From the NCBI GenBank assembly GCA_024345305.1, contig BRON01000002.1, forward strand, positions 1,674,001 to 1,738,000: 64,000 nucleotides of DNA. The letters run 5' to 3'. Source of the stretch: Mrakia gelida (Eukaryota > Basidiomycota > Tremellomycetes > Cystofilobasidiales > Mrakiaceae). The position numbers and the translations under genes are program-made. This document shows, piece by piece, positions 51,301 to 61,562 of the stretch. The notes under the pieces are model-generated. The model saw only the letters and a list, made by a program, of their open reading frames with translations. It ran no database searches and was not told the origin of the DNA. Within the stretch, counting starts at the first letter, position 1. Every line of letters begins with the position of its first letter.

Positions 51301-54300
51301 ATGGCGAGCACCCTTCCTCCGGCGTCGTCGTTCTACGTTCACACCCTCCCGACTCTCGAGTTCCCTCTGAATCAACATCCGACTCATCCTCTCAACGTAT
51401 GGGCAGGTCTCCTCGACAGTGATCCAGGAGAGAGCGACGGAGGGGGAGATGGAGCTGTAGGAAGGGAGTCTAAGATCTTGTGAGTCCAACGGATCACTAG
51501 TAGAGCTCGAGAAGGACGGGAGGAGGAAAGGGAAGGAGCTCAGCTGCGAGGTCGCGTTGTCAGGAGGAGCCGACCAGGTCGTTCTCGCCTCCATCCTGAG
51601 CTTTCTCGTCAAGAGAAGCTGGCAGGGAGCTCCCTGGGAGTACAAGGATGGTCATCCGACGGGTTGGAGCGAGCTCCCTCAAGCAGCAGGATGTCCAGGA
51701 GCTCGAACGCACGGAGGTCCCCATCGCACTCGAGCTCAACCTCCTCTAGCAGTCTCCTCCGTCTCCCTCGTCCCTCCTCTGCTCCAGAGCTGACCTCTTT
51801 CTCCCCACGATCACTTCTCGAAAACAGCTTCATGCTCGTGAACCCTCGTCGGAAAGCTGGAAAGAACCGTCTCATCTTCTGGTTCAACGGAGGTCAGCTC
51901 AGCCCTCTCCTCCTTCCATTTCCGCTCGCCGTCTCGCTTCGTCTCAGTCTTCGGCTGACCTCGCTCCTCTTTCCCAACAGGTCCTGGATGCTCTTCCTTC
52001 GACGGTTCGATGATGGAGATCGGTCCCTTCCGTATGGATCCTAACAATCCTGGAGGTCTGATGTTGCTCGACTGGGGAGGATGGGAGGAGTTCGCCGGAG
52101 TGGTCTTTGGTACGTTTCCTTCCCATTCTGTCCTTGATTTGGTTGTCGAGAAGAGACAGGATTTCGAGGTTCTACGAGTGTACATCAAGCTGACTCGAAA
52201 TTCCCATCTCTCAGTCGATCAACCCCCGGGAACAGGACTGAGCACGGTTCCGACGAACGGTTACCTGCACGAGCTGCATCAAGCTAGCGCTCATCTCGTT
52301 CACTTCATCAAAAACTTCCTCGAGGTTTTCCCAGAGTGGAAGGGTGTTGACGTGAGTTTCGTGGATCTCTCTGGACCCGTGATGAGTTGGTCGAAGTCGA
52401 TGCTGACTCTCGTCGCCGTCTTCCCTCTTCCCTCCAACCCTCCAACCAGACCTACCTTTCCGGGGAGTCGTACGCTGGACAATACATTCCCTACTTCGGT
52501 CAGTTTCAGGCTCATCACTCAGTGCCTCAGTCGTCGTACACAGAGGCTGACCTCGCTCCTTCGCTCTCCTCCAGCCGACGCGATTCTCAACTCCCCTCAC
52601 CTCCCCAACTTCCCTCTTCGAGGAATCGCCATCGGAAACGGCTGGATCGATCCTCGTGAACAGTACCCTGGATACGTCGATTTCGCCTACGAGCACGGCC
52701 TCGTCGAGGCTGGAACGAAGGTTCGTTGCTCTCGTCCTCCGTTTCAGGGTCACCCAACTCGCTGACCTTCCTTTCGTCTCGCTTCAACAGCAAGCAACAG
52801 ATTTAGCAGCGGTCCTTGCCATGTGCCAGGCCGAGATCGATGTGTACACCGACATGGCTACGATGCCTATTAACATCGGCCACTGTGGAGAGGTCATGAG
52901 CCAGGTCACCGAACCTTTCATCCAAGAGTGAGTCGTTCGTTTCCCTCGACGCGTCTTTGCTCTTCCTCCTCAGCCGCTGACTTCGCCTTTTTTTTCTTCA
53001 GGGTCGACGGTCGAAAAGTCTGCATGAACGTCTATGACGTTCGTCTCACCGATGCCTACCCTGCCTGTGGGATGAACTGGCCTCCTGAGCTCTCAGACGT
53101 TTACACCTACCTTCGAGTTCGTCGTGCTCTCCCTCCCTCTTCCTCTCCCGCTTCGCTTTCCCTTCGTTCAACTCACTAACGAACTTTTTCTTTCTTCTAC
53201 AGCGTCCTGACGTCGTCTCAGCTCTCCACGCAACGGAACACAAGACAGGCTGGGTCGAGTGCAGCGGAGCCGTCGGAGGAGCTCTCCAGAACCTCAAGTC
53301 TCCAGCGTCGATCGGTCTCTTCCCTTCCCTCCTCGAGAGGATCCCCATCTTGCTCTTCGCTGGAGCGGAGGATCTGATATGTAACCACAAGGGTATAGAG
53401 AGGCTGGTGGAGCGACTGGAGTGGAATGGGGAGAAGGGATTGGGGGTGAGGTTTCGTTTCGTTCGTGCCTCGTTCTTGCCTCGGCCTCTCGTTCGCTGAC
53501 TTTTCCTTTCCGTCGTTGATGGTTTGATGGTTCAGAACGCAAGCATAAACGACTGGTTCGTGAACGACACCCTCGCTGGAACATGGACGACCGCTCGTAA
53601 CCTCACCTACGTCAAGGTTCGTCGCCTCGTCCCTTTCCGCTCGCTTTCCTTCTCCTTCCTCTTCCTCGAGCCCACTCCCGACCTTCATCTTACTCTCTCA
53701 GGTCGCCTCGTCCTCTCACATGGTAGCCTACGACGTCCCTCAAGTCGCGCACGACATGATCCTCCGATTCATGGACGTCGACTTCTCGCTCCTCGTCGAC
53801 GGAACCCCAGGCTGGGAATCCCGAATTGGAACGACGGAGAAGACCACTGCCGTCAAGGGCTCGCTTGCTGACGCTGTCGGTGGGGACGGGACGAGTGGAG
53901 GGAGTGGGAAGGGTGGGAGCTCCTCAAACGGAGCGGTGGAAGCTGTCGGAGGTTGGGAAGGTGAGTTCGCTGTCGCCGTCGCGTTCCCTCTCGTCGTCGT
54001 CGACCTCTCGTCTTGTTTCTTCGTTTTTTTCGCTGACTCCCTTCTTTCTTTCGCCTTTACCAGCCTTCTACAACGCCTCCTCAGCCCTCACCGTCCTCCT
54101 CTTCATCGCCATCGCCACAGCCCTCTTCTTCTTCTTCCGAGCTCGTCGTCGTCGTCGCTCCTCCCACCATCACTCCCTCTCTTCCAACTCGCACAACCGA
54201 ACCAACTCCCTCCCCCTCACTCGACGAGACCTCAACGACGCTGAGGAACGAGAACCGCTCGGTCCCTCCTCCTCTCAAAGGCCTTACAGTCCCGCCCCCA

Positions 54301-54476
54301 ACTCGCCTCGCAACCAACCGGGCTCTCCGAGAGCGTTTGGAAGCCCAGGAGGGAGAGGGAAGGGGAAGGGGAAGACGGTGTTGGATGAGAGTGAGAGTGA
54401 GGGGGAGGTGATGTTTGATCTGGGGGAGGAGGAGGAGGATGAGGGGGGGTGGGAGAGAGGAGGGGGGAGGAAGTAG
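51301..54476 (+). CDS. KEX1: Kex1-type serine carboxypeptidase (S10), start uncertain
   Basis: Kex1 trims C-terminal Lys/Arg from peptides cut by Kex2 in the late Golgi. Exons give [44 protein letters not shown] then [34 protein letters not shown] and [15 protein letters not shown] with the catalytic Ser. They continue [63 protein letters not shown] with the catalytic Asp, and [20 protein letters not shown] with the catalytic His. After a Gly/Ser linker, [18 protein letters not shown] is a membrane helix, then an Arg-rich and acidic cytoplasmic tail to TAG at 54474-54476. The chosen ATG (51301) gives no signal peptide, so the true start is probably upstream in a missed exon. About 12 introns are inferred. 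Confidence 0.88.
51480..51827 (+). other. Unusually long intron (348 bases) in KEX1
   Basis: Joining AAGATCTT at 51472-51479 to CTTCATGCTC after CAG at 51827 restores a perfect Kex1 frame. The 348 bases between are three to four times the usual intron size in this window. They hold a 29-codon open stretch with [14 protein letters not shown] and IALELNLL (about 51665-51745). An alternative or small extra exon cannot be excluded. No C/D-box snoRNA pattern (RTGATGA with CTGA) was found. Confidence 0.5.
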
Positions 54477-55562
54477 AGCGAGGGTGAGGGTTTGCTTTCG
54501 GTTTCGGTTCGTGCTTTTGTGGCTAGCGTGGTTCGTTTGGGCTTTCGATTTGGATAGACGCTTTCTGTCGACTTGCATCCATTGTGGAAGAACGAGGGAA
54601 AGAGACGAGGGGAAGGAGAGGAGAGGGAGGGAGATGTCGAGAGGAGAAGGTTTGCGTCGTCGATTTTTGTTGGTGAGATCAAAGCAGAGCCCGCATCGCA
54701 GAAGTGGGATGTATGCTTGCAGAAAAGGACGGCGTACGATGGAGTGGCTCACTGAAGAGCTGAGGAAGAGTGAGAGAAAGGGACGAACGCGTCGAGAGCG
54801 CTTGAGATCCGAGGTCGGTCGAGATTGGAAGGCGAGGAGGGGTCAAGGAAGGGAAAGGAGGCAGGTTTTCGCGGATCGGATCTTTCGTAGAGTCAGATTT
54901 TCTTGAACCACTGCTGGAAGAAACGACGCTGGAAGCAAGGAGTCGTCCGCTTGGATATAACTCGTCGGCGAAAGAATCGTTCGACCGAGCGAGACGACGA
55001 CGCGTCGCGTTTCTCGGACGGAACTCCCACTCTTTCTCTCCCGCTCTTCCCTATTCTGATTCGGTCTTTGTTGGGTCAAGCTCGTAGAGAGTCTCACATT
55101 TGACGGCCCGAGCTTACGAGAGACTGAAAAACTGATCGATGATCGTACGGAACCGAGAGTTCCAGCGTCGAGTCAGAACGAAGCAGCTGATCAGGGACCC
55201 TCCTCGCTCGAGTCAGCACCAGCCTTTTGCTCTTTGAGAGCATATTTTCATCCTTTTTCCTCAGTGCGGCGCGCTAGAGAGGAAGATGATGTTGAACGGT
55301 GCTAGTTCTCACTAGGCCGGATGTAATGGATGTGTCAAAATTTGAATGGAAGGCACTCGAAGGTCGCGTCTTCCTCCAGCTAAATTGGCCCGAGAGCGAA
55401 AGACAAGAGGGAGGGGACGCCGAAGGTCCCTTCTCCCCTCCAACTGCATCCTGCTCCCTCCCTCCCCCTTGTACGCATCCACCCCTCCCGCCCTCCATAC
55501 TCCCCTCTCAGAGCCACCCTCACCTTCTCAGCTCCCTAGAGCGACCTGCAAGCAACGCTAGG
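54477..55562. promoter_or_regulatory. Long intergenic region: KEX1 3' flank and C2H2 factor promoter
   Basis: 1,086 bases form the second-longest gene-free stretch of the window. It holds one GACGCGTC at 54999-55006 within a run of CG-rich dinucleotides and a pyrimidine-rich block at 55420-55520 before the ATG, probably the 5' UTR. No RNA gene was recognised. Confidence 0.45.
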
Positions 55563-57571
55563 ATGTCCCAGCAGACCAAACAGCAGCACCTTCAGGCGAA
55601 GACGACCTCGTTCTCCTCCTCGGACTCGTTCTTCAAGGCGGACGACGACGAGTTCATCTTCGGATCAGACAACGACGACGCTTTCGAAACAGTTCAAGAG
55701 TGAGTAATCCTGCCTTCCCTTCAAGTTTTCACTTTTCGTTGGGGCAAAGGAGATGGATGGGGGGAGGAGGAAGGGGGAGGAAGGAGGGATGCGAAGGAGG
55801 GGAAGCGAGAGCCCGTTTCGGTGGCGAATCGACACTTGGTTCAATTTTCTCAACTTTCTCAAGCTTTAACCGCATGAGCGGATAGCTGGGAGAGAAATGA
55901 GCTCACTGGCTCAATTTTGAGTCACTGGGGTCAAGGGAAAGGAGGCTAAGGGAGGAAGAGAGCTCGTCCTCCCAACCTTCGAGGGCTGTCCGTTCCCCTC
56001 CCGTTCTCGTATCAGTCTAGACCCGGATCGGAGACGTGGAACTTCCCGCTCTTCCATCCTTCCTCCCTCTTCCTCCAAACACTCTCATATCCATCCTCAC
56101 ATCTTCCTTTACTCGCTTTCCTGGTCGAAAATCGTAACTAAACGCTGACTTGCTTCTCCTTTCGCTTACCAACCACAGACCTCACTCGACCGTCACTTAC
56201 CACTACCCGACCTACCCCTCCCAGGCGAAACAGTCTCCCCTCCTCTCGGACGCTCCCCTCCCTCCCCTCCCCGCCAGCTACTCTCCCTACAACTCCTACC
56301 GATACGAAGACGGAGAGGATCAGTACAGGTCCACTCAGTTCCAGTCGCCCGACGTCGGCTTCGGATCCCCCACCTTCTCCGAGGGCCCATCCGAGGCTTC
56401 GACCACCGTCTCTCCTCGTGAGATCTTCGCCGACGACCACACCGCCATCAAGACCTACCCTACCCTCTTCAGTCGAAACGGTCCCTCCTCCTCCTCGTCC
56501 ACCCACTCTCCTCACACTCCCGTCGACGAGCAACCCTTCGCCCACCCATCGCGACTCACCTCCCTTCGACAGGAATCCATCGAGTCCTACTCCTCCTACG
56601 CCAGCACCTCCAGCGAGGATGAGGACGTCCCTCCCACCCCTCTCATGATCCCCGAGCCCAAGGCGCACTCCCACTCCTTCCCCAAGCACGTTCGAGCTTC
56701 GTCCAACGCGACCACCCTCTCCCCTCACATGGCGTTCCTCGCTACCACCTCCAACGGCAAAGGACTCGCTGACGGAGGATCTTCGCTTGGGTTTGGACCT
56801 CTCCAACCGGAGAGGATGGTCGAGCAGAGGTACCCTGGAAGGGAGGACGTCGAGCACGAAGCGTCAGTCGACGACGAGGACGTCGGATCTCCGGAGGTCG
56901 CAGCGGCCGCTCCCTCTCGAGATACGAACGCTAGGTTCGACAAGAAGCGACCCTCTCCCTTCGATGAGGACGACGACGATGGGGATTCTCGATACCACTC
57001 CTCCGCTTCGGACGACGACGACGACGACGACGAGTACGGCAAGAGGATCAGGAACCCCCGACGAAACTCGATGGCTTCGCAGGCGACCGCTCAGCACCCC
57101 AGGTCCAGGAAGAAGAGAGTCGATCCTCGATCCATCCGTCGAACCTCCGCCAGAGCATCCTCGTCGGCGACCCCAGCTCCCAGGGAGCAGTCCGCTCCTC
57201 CCGAGGCGACCTGTTGGTGCCCTTACTCGGGATGCAAGGACGCGAGGGGCTTCCCGCTCGGTTTCGTCAGGACCTACGATCTCAAGAGAGTGAGTTTATC
57301 TTCCCCTTTTTCTTCTCGTCTCGTTGCTTCTGCTCCCTCGTCTTCGAAGCTCGTAGCTGACTCCCTCTCTCTTCTTTCTTCTTCCCTTTCTCAGCACGAC
57401 GAGAGCTCCCACGCCTCGCCTCACGCTCAGGAGAAGCACTACTGCGAGACCTGCAACCGAACCTTCTCGCGAAAGGACGCTCTCATTCGACACCTCAAGA
57501 CCATCGACCACACCATCCCCGTTTCCAAGCGACGAGGACCTGGAGGAGGAGGAGGAACCAAGAAGAGGTAG
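55563..57571 (+). CDS. C2H2 zinc-finger transcription factor
   Basis: ATG at 55563 gives MSQQTKQQHLQAKTTSFSSS, then FKADDDEFIFGSDNDDAF. A 479-base intron follows (55700-56178). The next exon starts PHSTVTYHYPTYPSQAKQSP and runs through a long disordered region with Pro/Ser, acidic DEDD clusters and a (GAC)7-encoded Asp run (57011-57031), then a basic stretch RSRKKRVDPRSIRR that may be a nuclear signal. Two zinc fingers close the protein: CPYSGCKDARGFPLGF to DLKRHDESSH, then CETCNRTFSRKDALIRHL. The end is GTKKR with TAG at 57569-57571. The long acidic N-terminal half with terminal C2H2 pair resembles fungal regulators of stress or morphology. The exact orthologue is not known. The second intron lies between the two fingers. 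Confidence 0.85.
55700..56178 (+). other. Longest intron of the window (479 bases)
   Basis: Donor GTGAGT at 55700 and acceptor CAG ending 56178 join GTTCAAGA to ACCTCAC in frame. The first part is purine-rich. The middle has TTTTCTCAACTTTCTC and several ATGAGC-type motifs, and the end has a CTGACTT branch site. Its size suggests a regulatory role or a hosted RNA; neither was shown. Confidence 0.6.
57011..57031 (+). repeat. (GAC)7 repeat encoding seven Asp
   Basis: Seven GAC units run in the reading frame of the C2H2 factor. It can pair in the RNA with the (GTC)6 tract in the 3' UTR of the same gene. Confidence 0.9.
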
Positions 57572-57587
57572 ACGCTTCTTCCCTCCT

Positions 57588-57632
57588 TCGTCGTCGTCGT
57601 CAAAACCCCATCGGTCGTCGTCGTCGTCGTCG
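57588..57632 (+). repeat. Two GTC/TCG trinucleotide tracts in the 3' UTR
   Basis: TCG-type units at 57588-57601 and a (GTC)6 tract at 57614-57631 follow the stop of the C2H2 factor. They are complementary to the (GAC)7 tract in its coding exon. Confidence 0.85.
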
Positions 57633-58619
57633 AAACTATCACCAGTCAAATCTTAACAACGGAAACCGGAAACATCGCCTCAGGCTCAACCCCTCCTCCA
57701 TCTCACGTCCAACCTCGTTCCCCGTCCCATCGTCCATCGGTTCCCCCTCTCCACCAAGATCCACAACCGATCCTCGTTCGTTTAACGTCGTCGCGGTCTT
57801 CTCCTCTCTTCGAACAGAGAATGTAAAAACTCCCCCTCGACCAACAAACCAACCCAACCCCCCAACAGGCTCTTCTCAATCGTCCATGCCTCTTCGTTCG
57901 CCCACAATCGTCGCGCGTTCGCACCACCACCGTCGGTCTTCTCGTCGTCGGTCGTCGTTCTTCTCGGTCCACCCTCCACTCTCATCACCTCACCACCTCC
58001 CTCAACCAGCCAACCAGCAACGACACCCACATCGTCGTTCGGTTCGCCCTCCGGGACAGCGGTCGCAGCCGCCTCCCTCTCCAACCCACTCGCATCGTCT
58101 CTTCTCGTCTTGCCTCGCCTCGCCTTGCCTTGCCTTTTCTTGATTCGATTTCTCTCCTCGCTTCGTATATGTATGTACTTCCCACCCACCCGCCCCTCCC
58201 ATCCACCACCCCTCCTCTTAGTTTAGCTTCCACTCCCCACTCCCGCCTCCCTAGTCTACCCTAGCTTTTGTTCTCGTTCTCGTTGCTCGGACTCCCTCCT
58301 TAACGACTTCTTGGCTCGGTTCTCTTTCTCGTTCCCGTCTTTCGTAGCTCTATGTTTCCCTTTTTGCCCCACCACTCTCTACCTTCGTCTTTTGTCGTCC
58401 CTCTTTTTTTGCCCAGCTGCGAATGGGTGTTCTCGTTTCGATTTTCGGTTTGCCTCCTCGCACAAGAACAGCGATAGTCTAGTGATAGCTTTTGTTCGTT
58501 TCTTCGTTCTTTGATGACCCAGAAAAACCTTTGTATTAAACTTGGACGTGTGTGAAAGAGAGAAAGGAAAGACAGAGAGAGGGAAGGACGGGAGGGAGAG
58601 AGACGCGTCGAACGACAAC

Positions 58620-58636
58620 GAGAGAGAGAGAGAGAG
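58620..58636 (+). repeat. GA dinucleotide repeat
   Basis: About eight GA units form an uninterrupted tract just downstream of YVH1 on its 3' side. Confidence 0.85.
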
Positions 58637-58711
58637 CAAGAAAGGAACGAAAGATCATCAGATGAGAAAGATAGAGAAAGAGGTGATAAGCAAGAGGGAG
58701 TCGAATGTAAG

Positions 58712-61168
58712 CTAGAAAGCGATATCTGTGAAACGAAGAGGAGGGAGGGGAGGGTCAGTTCGACGAGACGAGCGAACGCAGGCAAGACGAAGAGCGAGAC
58801 TTACCGTCGACTTTCGAGCGATGGAGGCAGAAGCCCTGCATATCGACCGACGAAGCCCGAAAACACAGAAAAAGTGAGTCCGAGCGACAGCAAAACAACG
58901 AAACGCAACGAGAGAGGAAGACGCGACGAAACGTGACGAACAGGCGTGATCCACTCCTTGCACCCGCACTTCGCTCCGGCCCAATCGAAGCTCCCGATCT
59001 TGGCTTTGCACCTCTCGTTCGGGCAGAGGATCTTTCCTGCTAGTTGACCTGTGGAGATCGACGAGTCCATCCAGCTCATCTGAAGACGAAGCAAAAAAGA
59101 CGAGACGAGGAGTCAGTTTCACCGCGACGAACGAAGCGAGCGAGAGCAAAGGTTTCGATAGAGTAGATCGACTCACAGGCTCGAGGAAGTACCCAGAACA
59201 TTTCGGGTTGGTAAGGATCGGAGGAGGAAGAGGTGTGAGACCTGTGAAGCTCGGACGACGCGACGAGGGGACGGAGGGAGGAGTTGGTGTTGCTGCTGCT
59301 GTTGCTGTAGGTGCGGGAGTTGGAGGAGCAATGGGAGTGGAGGGTTTGAGGGACAGTCTTGAGAGGCTGAGTCTTCGATGGAGGGGAGAGTCGGTGTGGG
59401 AGTCGAGGGTTGGGTCCGAAGAGGAAGGAGGGAGTCCAACGGAGGGAGTGGTTCGAAGCGGCGAGGGTTCTCCCTCCTCCTCGTCGTCCTCGAAGGGTGA
59501 GTTGTCCGAGACGGTGGTGACGGAGAGGAGGGAAGCTGAGAGAGCGGCGAGCATGGATTTGGTTCGTGCTCGAGCGATGGCTGGAGGGATGGTTCGGGGG
59601 AGAGGGTGGGTTTCGGGAGGTCCATTGGGAACGACGCCGAGGAAGGGAGCGGGAGAAGGAACGATTGGGGAGGGAGGTTGGGTGCTGGAGGAGGAGGAAG
59701 GAGGTCTGTCCTCGATTTCGATGGCGGTGAGAGCGAGAGGAGAGGAGTGGACGGGAGTGTTGGCTCCGAAGCTGGGAGATCGCGTGCGGGGAGTTGATCC
59801 GGGAGGTTGGAAGATGGACGTAAAGGCGAGGGGAGGAGTGCCTGCTGGAGTCTGTTGAGCGTGAAGCACGTGTTCGCGGAGGGCAAGCTCGCGACTGCAG
59901 AAGAGAGGTACAGTTAGCGACGCGTCTTGTGGGGGTTAGGAGTGGAACAAGAAGCAGGACGAACCGACAGCTCCCACACCTCAGTTTCCTTCGACGATAC
60001 GCGTTCGCGCTCGACGGCGTTGAGGGTCCACTGCCGCTCATAGAGGAGCGACGAGAGATTGCTGGATACTGAGCGAAGTGAGTCGAGGTAATGGCCGAAC
60101 CGTCTCCGTCTGAGAGGGGAGGGAAGAAGGGGGTCAGCTCAGTCGCGACGACGCGAGAGGAGGGAGACGAAGAGCTCACTCAGGACTTCCGTCACCACTC
60201 TATCTCGATAGAACTCTCTCGTCGCTCGATCCTTATGAGACACTCGGTACTTGGCTGCTCCGAAGATCTCGAGTTGAGAAAGGAAGGCGTCGGAAGGTCT
60301 GATGAAGCAGAAGGGCGATCAGCCGAGAGTTTTCGTTTCTCGCTCGAGACAAACGAGGAGGGCTCACTGAATGCAACGACGAGCTCGACGAATCGTAGTG
60401 AGAGCATCCTCCACCGAGAGCTCGTGCTCAGACATCAGGTAGGCGGCGACGACGGTCGCTGATCGAGCTGTTTCGAACGAAGAGAAAAGGGTCGAGAAGA
60501 GGTCAGCTTCGACTCGAGGAAGGACGAAACAAGGTAGAGCGAGATAGCAGAGATGAGAGGTGAAGACTCACACATCCCAGCTTGGCAGTGAACAAGCACT
60601 CCTCCCTCGACATCGTCCGAGAGAGCTTCCCTGATGTAGTCGACGGCAGCCGGGAGGTGGGCAAGGAGATCCGCGCTGGGAATGTCGTCGACGGGGATGG
60701 TTTGGGAGTCGATGCCCTATGAGAACCAGGAATCATACATAAACGGTCAGCTCTGAATCTGAAGCAGCTCCTCGATTACTCGTCGAAGCTGTAGCAGCTC
60801 GAGATCGAGACGATACAACCACGCACCTCGGTCGTCGGAACGCTTCCCCTCAAAACAGAAACGACTCGAGTGATCCCATGCAGCTTGAGCGTCTCACCGT
60901 CCGTGGCAGCTTGGATGTCACCTATCCAGAGCCCAGGTAGCACCTGATAACGCAAACGAAGAGCTGATGAGCTGCCTGAGGCCTCAGAAGGTGAAGGGAA
61001 GAGATGGGAAAGACCGACCTCGTTCAAGTGGGTGTCCGCATCCTCCACCGTCTTGATTTCCTCCTGCAGCAGTCTATCCACAGGGTCCACGTCCAACGTA
61101 GATGCTAGATCGTTCCCTGCGACATCCGAGAGAGCTGGCGAAGGGTTGGGAGACTCGAAGAACCGCAT
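58712..61168 (-). CDS. YVH1: Dual-specificity phosphatase Yvh1 (DUSP12-type)
   Basis: Yvh1 is a dual-specificity phosphatase with a C-terminal zinc domain that releases Mrt4 from pre-60S ribosomes. ATG at 61168 gives MRFFESPNPSPALSDVAGND; an upstream in-frame ATG at 61261 is also possible, but the bases between look like a 5' UTR intron. The phosphatase part reads VLPGLWIGDIQAATDGET, GITRVVSVLRGS, IPVDDIPSADLLAHLPAAVD, then GGVLVHCQAGMSRSATVVAA with the HC-x5-R signature. It continues VEDALTTIRRARRCI and PSDAFLSQLEIF. After a Ser-rich linker come KLRCGSCRRELA, a long Ser/Thr/Pro insert, then NPKCSGYFLEP, MSWMDSS, GKILCPNERCKAKIGSFDWA, CGCKEWITP and FCLHRSKVD, the zinc-binding region. The stop is TAG at 58712-58714. 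The insert between the zinc half-sites (about 59200-59850) is unusually long. Confidence 0.88.
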
Positions 61169-61562
61169 GGGTGGTGGTGGGTGGGGGTTGATGGTTAGCG
61201 AGAGGGGAGGAGGAAGGAAAGTGAGCTCGGCATCCTTGTGTGCTTTTTTTATCGACGTCATTTCGCGAACCGGGAGAGAAAATTCGCTGAGCAGTTGCCT
61301 TCCTCTGAGTACGTGAAGCTTGACCTGCCTCTCTCTCTGGAAGACATGAAAATCGGAAGATCTATCAGGAAGTTCTGAGTCGAGGATCGAAATCGCGCTT
61401 CGCCGAGCTCAACGAGCTCCTCCCTTCGCGTCGGATTCGAAGTAGGTTCTTCGAGAAAGCAAGGAAACGATCAACGATATCTATTGCGAGGAGGAGAAAA
61501 CGAAAGGGACGAGACTAACAACCCATACCAACCAGATTTGGCAGTCAAGCAGCAACGAGAAA
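61169..61562. promoter_or_regulatory. YVH1 promoter and 3' flank of the oligopeptide transporter
   Basis: These 394 bases include the YVH1 5' UTR and promoter (both flanking genes run on the minus strand) and the transporter 3' flank. No gene was recognised. Confidence 0.4.

Larger units (their letters stand above)
57572..58711. other. Long convergent 3' region between C2H2 factor and YVH1
   Basis: 1,140 bases lie between the two stops, the longest gene-free stretch. It is strongly pyrimidine-rich on the plus strand and includes a GA tract at 58620-58636. It probably holds a long 3' UTR of the C2H2 gene and the YVH1 terminator. No coding signal or RNA gene was recognised. Confidence 0.45.

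Noticed and set aside
51480..51827. KEX1 intron as a snoRNA host
   Set aside because: No C box (RTGATGA) with matching D box and no H/ACA hinge was seen.
57572..58711. Open frames in the long pyrimidine-rich region
   Set aside because: All are Ser/Leu/Pro or Arg/Glu low-complexity products of strand asymmetry, with no splice-consistent conserved blocks.
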